This document shows positions 7,132 through 14,815 of a stretch of DNA of 34,973 bases, one piece after another (positions within the stretch are counted from its first letter, which is position 1; the number at the start of each line of letters is the position of its first letter). This DNA is from Bacteroidota bacterium (GTDB lineage Bacteria > Bacteroidota > Bacteroidia > Palsa-948). Position numbers and translations under genes: made by a program. The notes below the pieces were generated by a model. The model did not search any database, was not told the origin of the DNA, and saw only the letters and a list, made by a program, of their open reading frames with translations. The DNA is taken from assembly GCA_016213405.1 (NCBI GenBank), contig JACRAM010000079.1, forward strand, positions 1 through 34,973. The letters are read 5' to 3'.

Positions 7132-7805
7132 TGCGCGGAAAATTTGTATCCCATTCCGTAAACTGATTTAATGTAATCATCTCCTCCGGCATCTGTTATT
7201 TTTTTGCGGAGGTTTTTTATGTGCGAGTAAATGAAGTCAAATGAATCTGCCATGTCCATTTCGTCTCCCCAGATGTGTTCGGCAATGGATTCTTTGGTCA
7301 CTACTCTGTTTTTGTTGGAGAGGAAGAACAAAAGCAGGTCAAATTCTTTTTTGGTGAGTGTTGTTATTTTTCCATTCACAAAAACTTCCTGCTTATCGGG
7401 AATGATTTTCAGTTTTTCAAAAACTATTTCATTGCTTCCTTCAAAGTTTCTCCTTCGGAGAACGGAATTGAGGCGGGAGTTGAGTTCTGCCAGATGAAAG
7501 GGTTTGGTGATATAGTCATCTGCGCCTAAATCCAACCCGACAATTTTATCATCAAGAGAGTTTTTAGCCGAGATGATGATGATACCTGTTTTGGAATTGT
7601 TCTTCTTTAAGGTTTTCACAATGTCAAGTCCGCTTCCGCCCGGCAGACCGATGTCAATGAGTGCGCAATCGTATTTATACAGGGAGACTTTTTCATCGCC
7701 TGAGGAGAAATTTTTCACCCATTCGCAAACGTGCCCTTCCTTTTTCAGAAAAGCAAGAACCGATTCGCCAAGTGCGGTTTCGTCTTCTACCAATAATATC
7801 TTCAC
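7128..7805 (-). CDS. OmpR/PhoB-family response regulator
   Basis: A 225-residue regulator. The receiver domain starts VKILLVEDETALGES and carries the acidic pair ED, the phospho-acceptor aspartate in CALIDIGLPG (about residue 50), a conserved Ser in IIIISAK and the Lys in YITKPF. A winged-helix effector follows (EFDLLLFFLSNKNRVVTKESIAEHIWG, then the wing VYGMGYKF). GTG 7805 is chosen because the receiver begins exactly there; the open frame runs further upstream through unconserved sequence. A -7-like TATCTTTA lies only four bases before it. It is the partner of the overlapping kinase and a likely regulator of the PepSY-like gene downstream. Confidence 0.95.
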   Translation of the reverse strand: MKILLVEDETALGESVLAFLKKEGHVCEWVKNFSSGDEKVSLYKYDCALIDIGLPGGSGLDIVKTLKKNNSKTGIIIISAKNSLDDKIVGLDLGADDYITKPFHLAELNSRLNSVLRRRNFEGSNEIVFEKLKIIPDKQEVFVNGKITTLTKKEFDLLLFFLSNKNRVVTKESIAEHIWGDEMDMADSFDFIYSHIKNLRKKITDAGGDDYIKSVYGMGYKFSAQ

Positions 7806-7939
7806 GCAGTAAAGATAAAGAAATGATTCTGGAGGGATTTTGGAGGTTATTTTGTTTGGGATGGGTTGCCCCTTTTTTCCCCTCTCCCTTTGTTGAGCTA
7901 CGCTCACAACCTACGGTTGTCCCAAAGTGGAGGGAATGT

Positions 7940-8191
7940 TTTCGAAATAGAATATTTATGTTTCGATTGAAAGTATTGATGTTTTGATGGAAGATATTAT
8001 GTTTTCGATAGAGAATATTGGCTTTGAGATTGTGAATTGGAGCGTTCAGATTAGGAATTGGAGCGTTCAGATTAGGAATTGGAGCGTTCAGATTGGGAAT
8101 TGGAGCGTTGGGATTGTAAATTGGAGCGTTGGGATTGTGAATATTGCCTTTCCGATTACGAATATTGGCTTTCCGATCACCGTTTGGCGCG
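7940..8191. repeat. 21-bp repeat array, 12 units
   Basis: Twelve consecutive 21-base units with no net indel. The central units are nearly identical (TTCAGATTAGGAATTGGAGCG at 8045 and 8066); the outer ones are degenerate but keep the GATT...AATATTGG pattern. Such a gradient, freshest in the middle, is typical of arrays growing by internal duplication. The unit has little in common with the 21-bp unit at 548-736. Confidence 0.92.
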
Positions 8192-8202
8192 GTGTTTGTT
8201 AA
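7987..8202 (+). CDS. Possible heptapeptide-repeat protein encoded by a 21-bp array
   Basis: A 71-residue open frame from ATG 7987 made of heptapeptides such as NWSVQIR, NWSVGIV, NIGFPIT. Residues 2, 4 and 6 of each heptad are hydrophobic (I/W, V/F, I), an alternating pattern expected of beta strands, for example in a solenoid. The frame is free of stops from 7951. It ends 31 bases before the next gene. No homologue is recognised and there is no signal peptide. The alternation of hydrophobic residues argues for coding, but this could also be an accident of the repeat. Confidence 0.35.
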   Translation: MEDIMFSIENIGFEIVNWSVQIRNWSVQIRNWSVQIGNWSVGIVNWSVGIVNIAFPITNIGFPITVWRGVC

Positions 8203-8233
8203 TGTTCTATCCTAATCAAAAAAACTATTGAAC

Positions 8234-9244
8234 ATGGCACTTACAGAACCTCGTCCGAAACCGGAATATAGCTGCACGCAGCAGGAACTTTATCAGATTT
8301 GTTTGCTGATATGGTTTTCTTATCTTGAAAATGTGGCTGACTTTGCAGCTGAGAACACGAATTATGATGTGGCTTTTGGGAATGCGAACATCGCTGCTGT
8401 GAAGGCGGCAAAGGCGATGCCTGATTTTCAACAGCGGGATGAGGCGAGTGAAACGCTCGGGGTTGAGTTGAAGGAGGGGGCTGATGAGTGCCTTATCAAA
8501 TGGCAGAGTTTGGAGGGGTATATTAAAAAGGGTTTTAAGGAAAAACTTTGGAAGACGAAATTGGAGGGCGCGGGCAGTACGCATTATGAGAAGGCGGGTG
8601 AGAATAATTGGGAGGAAGTAAGTGCGCTGATGGAGGCGGGGAAAAAATTTATTGCAGATAATGGGGCTACGTTGACGAGCCCGGGTGGAATGCCTTCGGG
8701 ATTTGCGGGGGCAACGGGTTTGTTTGAAACAGCGAGGACTACTTTTGATGGTTTGTTTGAGCAGTTTAAGGATGCGCAGCAGGATAATGAGGAGCAGGGG
8801 GATGCGAAGGTGAAGGCGAACAATGCTTTGGATAAGGCGGTGGCTTTGCTGGATGAGGATGGTCAGAAAATTTATAGGAAGAATGGGGCGAAGCGTGAGC
8901 GTTTTACTTTTTCGAGTGTGAAGGAATTGGTGAGTGGTGCGGGTGCGAGTACGAAGACGGTTGTGATTGCTGCGGGGACGAGTGAAACGGTGACGGGCGT
9001 GAGGGCTAATTCTCCGATTACGAATATTTCTGAAACTGCGGTGCGTGTGTGTTCGGGGAGCAGTCCTTGTGCTGTGCCTCCACCTGTACCTCCTTTGCCT
9101 GCTACGCGTGCTACGAATGTGGTTTTGAATCCGGATGATGTGATTGCGAATACGTTTGGTTCAACGATTACGTTTACGAATGGGGATGGGGTGAATGGGG
9201 ATGGGGTGAATGGGGCGGAGGTGACGGTGCGGGTGACGAGTTAG
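8234..9244 (+). CDS. Helical plus beta-sandwich protein of unknown function
   Basis: A 336-residue protein with no signal peptide. Residues 1-230 are largely helical and charged (KEGADECLIKWQSLEGYIKK; DAKVKANNALDKAVALLDED). Residues about 240-336 look like a beta-rich domain (TKTVVIAAGTSETVTGV, then STITFTNGDGVNG), separated by a proline-rich linker PPPVPPLPA. The family is not recognised. Start ATG 8234 is chosen over a TTG two codons upstream. Codon use is unusual: most third positions are G (GCG, GTG, ACG, GGG), and the coding strand is strongly G-rich, unlike the neighbours. A 15-bp repeat near the end encodes NGDGV twice. It follows a 21-bp array, as does the gene at 835. Confidence 0.75.
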   Translation: MALTEPRPKPEYSCTQQELYQICLLIWFSYLENVADFAAENTNYDVAFGNANIAAVKAAKAMPDFQQRDEASETLGVELKEGADECLIKWQSLEGYIKKGFKEKLWKTKLEGAGSTHYEKAGENNWEEVSALMEAGKKFIADNGATLTSPGGMPSGFAGATGLFETARTTFDGLFEQFKDAQQDNEEQGDAKVKANNALDKAVALLDEDGQKIYRKNGAKRERFTFSSVKELVSGAGASTKTVVIAAGTSETVTGVRANSPITNISETAVRVCSGSSPCAVPPPVPPLPATRATNVVLNPDDVIANTFGSTITFTNGDGVNGDGVNGAEVTVRVTS

Positions 9245-9265
9245 GAAGCCAAAGCCCATCCTAAA

Positions 9266-9284
9266 TCCTTCCCGAAGGGAAGGA
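9266..9284. repeat. Palindromic intergenic element (CCTTCCCGAAGGGAAGG)
   Basis: TCCTTCCC-GAA-GGGAAGGA, a perfect 8-bp stem with a three-base loop, without a following T-run. The layout resembles the CCCCCGAAGGGGG hairpins at 32597 and 34792, and it is probably a member of the same class of dispersed palindromes. Confidence 0.7.
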
Positions 9285-9303
9285 CTTGTTGGACTAAAAA
9301 ATT

Positions 9304-9335
9304 AAAAGGCGTTCTGGATTTTCGGAACGCCTTTT
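9304..9335. terminator. Bidirectional rho-independent terminator
   Basis: AAAAGGCGTTC (9304-9314) pairs perfectly with GAACGCCTTTT (9325-9335) around a ten-base loop. It has T-runs on both strands and lies between two convergent genes (ending at 9244 and 9360). Confidence 0.9.
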
Positions 9336-9359
9336 TGTTTTGCCCGCTTACTGTTATAA

Positions 9360-11306
9360 TTACTGAATGATAATTTTTTCAGTAAATAGATTTTCTTTGC
9401 TTATTATTTTTATGAAGTAGATACCTTTTGATTTATCGGATAAATCAATTGTTAATTGTTGATTGACTATTGATGATTGATATACTTTTTCTCCGAGGGG
9501 GTTGTAGATTTCTAAATGGTAGTTAACATCTCCTAATTCATCTTGCTCTGGGATTTGAATGGTGAATTTGCCGTTAGATGGATTTGGGGCAATTGATGCG
9601 TTAATAATTCGTGTTGAATCAATAATATTATCATTCTCGTATTCATCTTCATACTCATATTCTGTCTCTCCATCCATTGTTCTCATAGGAGTACAAGGGG
9701 TTGGGGGCGGTATAGAAACAACAGCATTAGGTTCAATACTGAATATTGAATTAGGCGTAACAGCGACAATATCACCTGCCTGAAAAGTGAAATCAGCACC
9801 TGATTTTACAACTAAACCAGGGCATGTTGGACTGCTGAGTGTAATAATTGTTGAAGACCTTAACACTATTGAATTATTTGGTTGATAATTGCCTGCTGGC
9901 CAATAGTCTCCACATAAATCAGTAAGAGAAAAATAACAATATACTTCTCCACCGGGAATTCCTATGGTCGCTCCACTAACAGGATTTAAGGTCTGTCTGA
10001 CGCTTTGTTTTGCAAGCCAGAAATTTCTAAACTTACCATAGAAATCAGGTCCGGTAATAGTGCATCCAGAAGATCCACCTGATAATGCACCAATTACTCT
10101 CTGGTTAAAATTATAAAATGGTGAACCAGAAGATCCCTTCTCAGTTACACCATTTGTCCAAAAAACTCTATAGCGTGTAGCAAAATTACCTACGGTCAGG
10201 AAATTTGCACGGGATATTTTTTTGTCATCACCTTTCGGATGATGAATACCATAATATTGGGCTTGAAAAGGTATTTGAACTGACGTAGACCAGCCGGAAT
10301 AATAAACATTAAAGTGAGGTGGTGGTTTTGCATTCATCTTCAACAATGCTTGATCCAATACATAACTATCAGCAATAAATTGAGCACCTTGTACAGGATG
10401 TTCATAATGATAACAAATGGAAGGGGGAGCACTACAATTGGGACGAGAGTAGTTAAAAAAGAAAGTAAGAGAAGTTAAATCCATTAAAGCACCACCTCCA
10501 GTACTACCTTCATGTATGCAATGATTAGCTGTATAAAAAACAGGGTCAAGGAAATTTTTATTAGAATGTGTTTGATTTAACAATGTACCCGTACATTGAC
10601 CTTCTTCCCCAATCATCATGAATACTGATCTTACAAGTTTATCCTGCACGCCAGAAGGAACAGAATATGGAATACAATAAACTTCATCATTGCATGATAA
10701 TGCATCATTTCCAAAAAAACATCCAAATCCTTGAGGATTTGTAGGTTCAATTGTCTTTATATTTTCCATAGGGTTAATAAATCCATATGTAATGCTTTCA
10801 ATTAAAAGAATAGATAAGTTATTAATTGAATCTGGTTGAAAGTAAACTAATGTAATAAAATCAGAGGGCAATAAGCTCCAAAAATATTTACCATGTTGCT
10901 GATTATTATATTCTGTTAATGGATTGTCTATTAAATCATGTTGTTCATTGTAAGCATATAAAACCGCACCATTTATTAAAGAAAAATTTTTAAACTTCAC
11001 ACCAATAGTATTTGCTCCAGAAGATTTTATTTTCAAACAAAATAATTTTCCATTGTTTGGTACATTAAAAAAAGTAGCAACATTGAAAAAATTAATTTCA
11101 ATCGGTATTTTGACGCCATATCTATAGGTTTTATAATTTTTTATAGAATCAAAATCAATGTTAGGGGCAGGAACAGTAATGGTATTAATAGTGTTCCAAT
11201 TACTATCCAATGTATTATATATTTCAGAATTAATTGTTGGTTGTCCGTATAAGTGAATTATAAAGCAATTAATTATACTAAAAAATGAGATGATTTTCTT
11301 TTTCAT
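9360..11306 (-). CDS. Secreted trypsin-like serine endopeptidase with T9SS sorting domain
   Basis: A 648-residue exported protease. A signal peptide (1-21, ending LYG-Q) precedes a propeptide-like region (22-200) and a lysyl-endopeptidase-type S1 domain (about 205-440). The catalytic triad is visible: His262 in YTANHCIHEG, Asp318 in SYVLDQALLKM, and Ser393 in TEKGSSGSPF. Numerous cysteines suggest disulfides. A linker with an acidic run (YEYEDEYEND) leads to a type A T9SS sorting domain (572-648: SIAPNPSNGKFTIQI ... GIYFIKI). It should cleave proteins on the cell surface or outside. Last of four tightly spaced genes, 12 bases after the preceding one. The AT-rich composition is shared with the two genes upstream. 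Confidence 0.93.
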   Translation of the reverse strand: MKKKIISFFSIINCFIIHLYGQPTINSEIYNTLDSNWNTINTITVPAPNIDFDSIKNYKTYRYGVKIPIEINFFNVATFFNVPNNGKLFCLKIKSSGANTIGVKFKNFSLINGAVLYAYNEQHDLIDNPLTEYNNQQHGKYFWSLLPSDFITLVYFQPDSINNLSILLIESITYGFINPMENIKTIEPTNPQGFGCFFGNDALSCNDEVYCIPYSVPSGVQDKLVRSVFMMIGEEGQCTGTLLNQTHSNKNFLDPVFYTANHCIHEGSTGGGALMDLTSLTFFFNYSRPNCSAPPSICYHYEHPVQGAQFIADSYVLDQALLKMNAKPPPHFNVYYSGWSTSVQIPFQAQYYGIHHPKGDDKKISRANFLTVGNFATRYRVFWTNGVTEKGSSGSPFYNFNQRVIGALSGGSSGCTITGPDFYGKFRNFWLAKQSVRQTLNPVSGATIGIPGGEVYCYFSLTDLCGDYWPAGNYQPNNSIVLRSSTIITLSSPTCPGLVVKSGADFTFQAGDIVAVTPNSIFSIEPNAVVSIPPPTPCTPMRTMDGETEYEYEDEYENDNIIDSTRIINASIAPNPSNGKFTIQIPEQDELGDVNYHLEIYNPLGEKVYQSSIVNQQLTIDLSDKSKGIYFIKIISKENLFTEKIIIQ

Positions 11307-11318
11307 TTTTAAAAATAT

Positions 11319-11819
11319 TTAAAATGAGTAACCAATACTTATACCTCCCCATATATAAAACAGACCCAACAAATATGCTCTTCCATTATCTACTTCAATA
11401 AGGGGTGTATAATTCATTCGAAACAAAAAATGATTTTTTATGTATTTATAACCAATTTGACCAGAAATAAATGGATTTATAATAAATTCATCGTACAGTG
11501 AATAATCTGAATTTAATGTAGTGCCAATACCAAGTTCCATGTGATGAATTTTGTTTTTCGATAAGCTTCTATTGTAATTAAATAATATGGGTAAAGTAAA
11601 TTCAGTTTTCGGGTCTTTATATAAAGCAAAACCTATGCGCATAGAAAAATTATTTTTATAAGAATCCCATATATTTCTTTCATAGTTTAAAGAATAACTT
11701 AATCCGTTACCTCCCAATTCAAGAAATACATTATTTTTTTTTAATAATGAATCGCTACTATTTCTCGCAGAAGACATTATGGTAAATGAGATAAGTATAA
11801 TCAAAAACAAATATTTCAT
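11319..11819 (-). CDS. Putative small outer-membrane beta-barrel protein
   Basis: A 166-residue protein with an N-terminal signal peptide (MKYLFLIILISFTIMSSA). The mature part shows alternating polar and hydrophobic strands (FLELGGNGLSYSLNYERNI, MELGIGTTL, GQIGYKYIKNHFLFRMNYTP) and ends with aromatic GGISIGYSF, as do eight-stranded barrels of Bacteroidota. The family is not recognised. It directly abuts the lipoprotein gene upstream (no gap) and precedes the protease by 12 bases, so the genes are surely cotranscribed. AT-rich relative to most of the window. Function unknown. Confidence 0.7.
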   Translation of the reverse strand: MKYLFLIILISFTIMSSARNSSDSLLKKNNVFLELGGNGLSYSLNYERNIWDSYKNNFSMRIGFALYKDPKTEFTLPILFNYNRSLSKNKIHHMELGIGTTLNSDYSLYDEFIINPFISGQIGYKYIKNHFLFRMNYTPLIEVDNGRAYLLGLFYIWGGISIGYSF

Positions 11820-12323
11820 TTAAATACTCTTAACAATAAATTTTACAGTATATCCTTGCGGCAGTTTTGGGACTAATACCCAATTCCAACTCATTTGTAG
11901 TTTCTTACAAATACCACATTCATTTACACCTATTGTATATATATACATTTTTTCGTCATCATTTTTTTGCACTTCCCGAATAAACTGAACATCACATCCC
12001 CCCTCTGTATACTTGCCTAGTAATGTATATGTGTTAAAATCAATTGGAGTAACAACCTCACTACTGCATTGTGGGTTATAGAATAAATCGGATGTGTCAA
12101 TCCATGATTTGTAAACGCTGTCGTTATCAATTACAAATTCATCAACCATTGGATATGATAAGGATTGCCCTAACTTGAAACAATTACTACTAATACGAAA
12201 TTCTGATGCTATGATACCTAAGTGTTCATCTTCATTACTACTTCTTAGACATGGTTTCACGCAGCCAGTAAAATGAAAATACAAGCATAGCGAAAAAAAT
12301 ATCAAGCAAAGAAGTTTCATCAT
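11820..12323 (-). CDS. Putative lipoprotein of unknown function
   Basis: A 167-residue protein. The N-terminus MMKLLCLIFFSLCLYFHFTGC is hydrophobic and ends in a lipobox-like FTGC, so lipidation at Cys21 is likely. Seven further cysteines (including CGIC near residue 138) suggest disulfides or metal binding. No family recognised. Two adjacent ATG codons (12323 and 12320) are possible starts. It lies nine bases after the fibre-like gene and abuts the next gene. The AT-rich composition is shared with the two genes downstream. Confidence 0.65.
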   Translation of the reverse strand: MMKLLCLIFFSLCLYFHFTGCVKPCLRSSNEDEHLGIIASEFRISSNCFKLGQSLSYPMVDEFVIDNDSVYKSWIDTSDLFYNPQCSSEVVTPIDFNTYTLLGKYTEGGCDVQFIREVQKNDDEKMYIYTIGVNECGICKKLQMSWNWVLVPKLPQGYTVKFIVKSI

Positions 12324-12332
12324 TTATATTAT

Positions 12333-14402
12333 TTATTGTTCCTTTTCTAGTTTTTCTATTCTTTTAGAAAATAATTTTAATTGTTCTTTCAAAATAATAT
12401 TCTCATCCTGTAATTTTTGATTTGATTTATGTAAATCAATTACGTCAAGCCATAGTTCCTCAACATTCATTGTAATGCCCTTCATGGTTTCGGGAACATC
12501 AAGCCCGTTGGTAATAATATCATTTCCAGATTTTAAACCATCTAAATGCTTATTTTTTCTAAGTGATTTTTCTCTTTCTTCGTATGTTTTTCTTTTGTGA
12601 TCTTTTTCAAGTACATAATCAGCCCAGTCAGCTAGTTTTGTAACATAAAATTCCTGAGAAACAAATTTGCCTCCAACAGAAAGCATCGCATTAGAATGGG
12701 CACCTGTTGGTTTTTGAGTGCCAATGCGAACTTGTCCGTTGGCACCAATAACCATCAGAGTTGTATTGCCGTTTCCATTCTTAAAATTAAAAGCAGATGG
12801 GGACTGGAAAGAATGAATATAAAAATTTACATCACCATTAGGGTCATTATCTACAGAAATACCTCTCCTTGTAGGAACAGCGTTATTACCAAGTATCTCA
12901 AATGAATTTAATACTTGATAATTATTATTAGCGTCATAATTTACAAGAGAAACATCGCCTTGTACAGTTAATTTCTTGTAAGGAGAAGAATTTCCTATTC
13001 CAACCTTGCCGTCATTTGTGATTACCACCGCATCAATCCAGTTTATCTGTCCGTTAGTATGCACCGGAAGAACTCCTGATGTTTGAAAAATCATCTTTCC
13101 ACCAGAAATTGGATCGCTGGGATCACTGTTGAAACGAATCGCATTTGCATATCCATTGATAAGTGTTACATCGTTTGTTCCATCAAAATATGCATTGTGA
13201 AAAATGGCTTCGGTTCCACCGTCATGAAAAGCAAATGCATTTCCTATTTGTAATTTTTCTTTGGGGGTATTATTTGGAGTTGAAAGACCTATTCCGGCAT
13301 TGCCTGTTATCCCATCAATTGTCATCAGAGTTTTAGCGGGAGAAAAATATCCATTTTTGAAATTAAATGCAGAGGGACCCTGATTAGAATTTATATAAAA
13401 GTTGAACGAACCATTTGGGTCAGGGTCTAAACCTATACCTCTTCTTGTCGGTTGCTGATCCATGCCGAGTATTTCCAGTCCACTAAAACCATCGCCTGGA
13501 TTTCCACCACCACTTGTGTTGTAATTTGCAAGTGAAACATCTCCATTGACAGTTAACATTTTATAAGGGGTGGTTGTTCCAATTCCAACATTACCAATCG
13601 AGGTAATACGCATTTTCTCAGCAGTAGTTGGATTAGCAGTTACATCTGTTTTGAAAATCAAATCAGCAGTATTAAGTGTGCCAATAAAATCATTCGGTGC
13701 AATGGTGTTGCCCTGCACTTCCCAAGATGCTGCTAATGGCACAAAAGAAGAGATTTTTAAATTTCCGCTCGCATCAGCAGCAAGAATTCTGTCTCCTGTT
13801 CCGGTTAAATTACTTACTGCAACAGAAGAAAATGTTGCGCTTGAATTTTGCTGAACTCCTGCGGTTGTTTGCACCGTGCCATCAGGAAATTTAAAACCTC
13901 CTAATGTGCTTTGAATTGTTCCTTCTACTGTAAGTTTTTCAGAAGGAGAGAAAGTTCCTATTCCGACTTTGCCGATGTTACCGGCATTAATAATTGTGTT
14001 ATTATCATTTGGAGAAAATATTACAGTGCTGCTATCACAAATCATACTACCACCACCTTGTTGACCGCTAGTAGGAGGAATGATAATGCATGTAACTTGA
14101 GTGACCGTATCTGCTGTTTGAATGCGCAATTCTCCGTCATCACGCATAGCGCCTTTTTCGGTAACGACCAGTGAATTCTTACCTACTTTCAGCAGTTGAA
14201 CGCTATCGCGGGTGGCTGTGGTTTGAAATGTTCCGTCAGGAAATAATAAAGTGTCTGTTTTGGTAATTCCTTTTACTTCTAATTGCGTTGTTGGAGTGGT
14301 TGTTCCAATGCCTGCATTACCGCTTGAAGGAAATGTATTTTGTGCGTTAAGGAAATTTGCACCACAAAGGAGCAAAATAACCGGAAGTAATAATTTTTTC
14401 AT
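12333..14402 (-). CDS. Secreted fibre-like repeat protein with C-terminal coiled coil
   Basis: A 689-residue exported protein; signal peptide MKKLLLPVILLLCGANFLNA. At least six copies of a G-x-[AV]-G-I-G-x-x-x-P motif (GNAGIGTTTP, GKVGIGTFSP, GNVGIGTTTP) each precede a short beta-strand unit such as KLTVEGTI or LTVNGDVS. These repeats are common in Bacteroidota surface proteins and resemble phage tail-fibre shafts. The C-terminus has a conserved-looking stretch FYVTKLADWADYVLEKDHKR, a helical YEEREKSLRKNKHL and a long coiled coil (ELWLDVIDLHKSNQKLQDEN onward) ending KLEKEQ, likely to trimerise. ATG 14402 fits the signal peptide and a strong promoter; an upstream ATG exists at 14471. First of a four-gene run. 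Confidence 0.85.
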   Translation of the reverse strand: MKKLLLPVILLLCGANFLNAQNTFPSSGNAGIGTTTPTTQLEVKGITKTDTLLFPDGTFQTTATRDSVQLLKVGKNSLVVTEKGAMRDDGELRIQTADTVTQVTCIIIPPTSGQQGGGSMICDSSTVIFSPNDNNTIINAGNIGKVGIGTFSPSEKLTVEGTIQSTLGGFKFPDGTVQTTAGVQQNSSATFSSVAVSNLTGTGDRILAADASGNLKISSFVPLAASWEVQGNTIAPNDFIGTLNTADLIFKTDVTANPTTAEKMRITSIGNVGIGTTTPYKMLTVNGDVSLANYNTSGGGNPGDGFSGLEILGMDQQPTRRGIGLDPDPNGSFNFYINSNQGPSAFNFKNGYFSPAKTLMTIDGITGNAGIGLSTPNNTPKEKLQIGNAFAFHDGGTEAIFHNAYFDGTNDVTLINGYANAIRFNSDPSDPISGGKMIFQTSGVLPVHTNGQINWIDAVVITNDGKVGIGNSSPYKKLTVQGDVSLVNYDANNNYQVLNSFEILGNNAVPTRRGISVDNDPNGDVNFYIHSFQSPSAFNFKNGNGNTTLMVIGANGQVRIGTQKPTGAHSNAMLSVGGKFVSQEFYVTKLADWADYVLEKDHKRKTYEEREKSLRKNKHLDGLKSGNDIITNGLDVPETMKGITMNVEELWLDVIDLHKSNQKLQDENIILKEQLKLFSKRIEKLEKEQ

Positions 14403-14441
14403 ATTTGATTTTTTTTGTGAGTGAGCGGACAAATTCAAGAA

Positions 14442-14471
14442 CAAATGTATGCTCGAAATAGAATTTGTCAA
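14442..14471 (-). promoter_or_regulatory. Promoter of the four-gene exported-protein operon
   Basis: Minus-strand TTGACAAA (from 14471) and TACATTTG (14449-14442) match the Bacteroidota -33 TTG and -7 TAnnTTTG elements with 19 bases between them. The start codon is 40 bases further on. This is the best complete promoter seen in the window. Confidence 0.7.
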
Positions 14472-14582
14472 GAGAAAAAACCAACTATTTAGACGAAGGG
14501 CAGGATTTCTTAGACGAAATGAAAGAACATTGATGAAGCGGGGGCTGTTTGCCCCGTTGGATATTTATCCTACGGGGTTTGC

Positions 14583-14815
14583 GCGAGGGATAGAAGCGGA
14601 AATCCTCTCCGCACATAAATTAATTTGCAATATGCTTTGTGAGATTGCTTCGGTCGAAACGACTCCCGAAGGGATGGATTCCCACTCGCAATGAGGGTTT
14701 GCTTTATGTGCGGGGATTGCAGCGGATAGCCCGACTTGAGCAAAGCGAGAGGCGCGCCCACCTTTCGATGAGCGTTTGTATTATGAGATTTCTCGCTTTG
14801 CTCGGAATGACTTCG
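14583..14815. repeat. Dispersed palindromic repeat cluster between atpA and the fibre operon
   Basis: CCGCACATAAA (14609-14619) and its exact complement TTTATGTGCGG (14703-14713) bracket a region with further small palindromes (GGTCGAAACGACT; CCCGAAGGGAT). Flanking words GGGATAGAAGCGGAAATCC and GGGATTGCAGCGGATAGCC are variants of each other. I recognise these as repetitive intergenic sequence of Bacteroidota assemblies. No gene is visible between 14472 and 14815. Confidence 0.7.

Noticed and set aside
14472-14815. Remnant of atpG downstream of atpA
   Set aside because: All frames over this stretch are repeat sequence; no gamma-subunit motif is visible.
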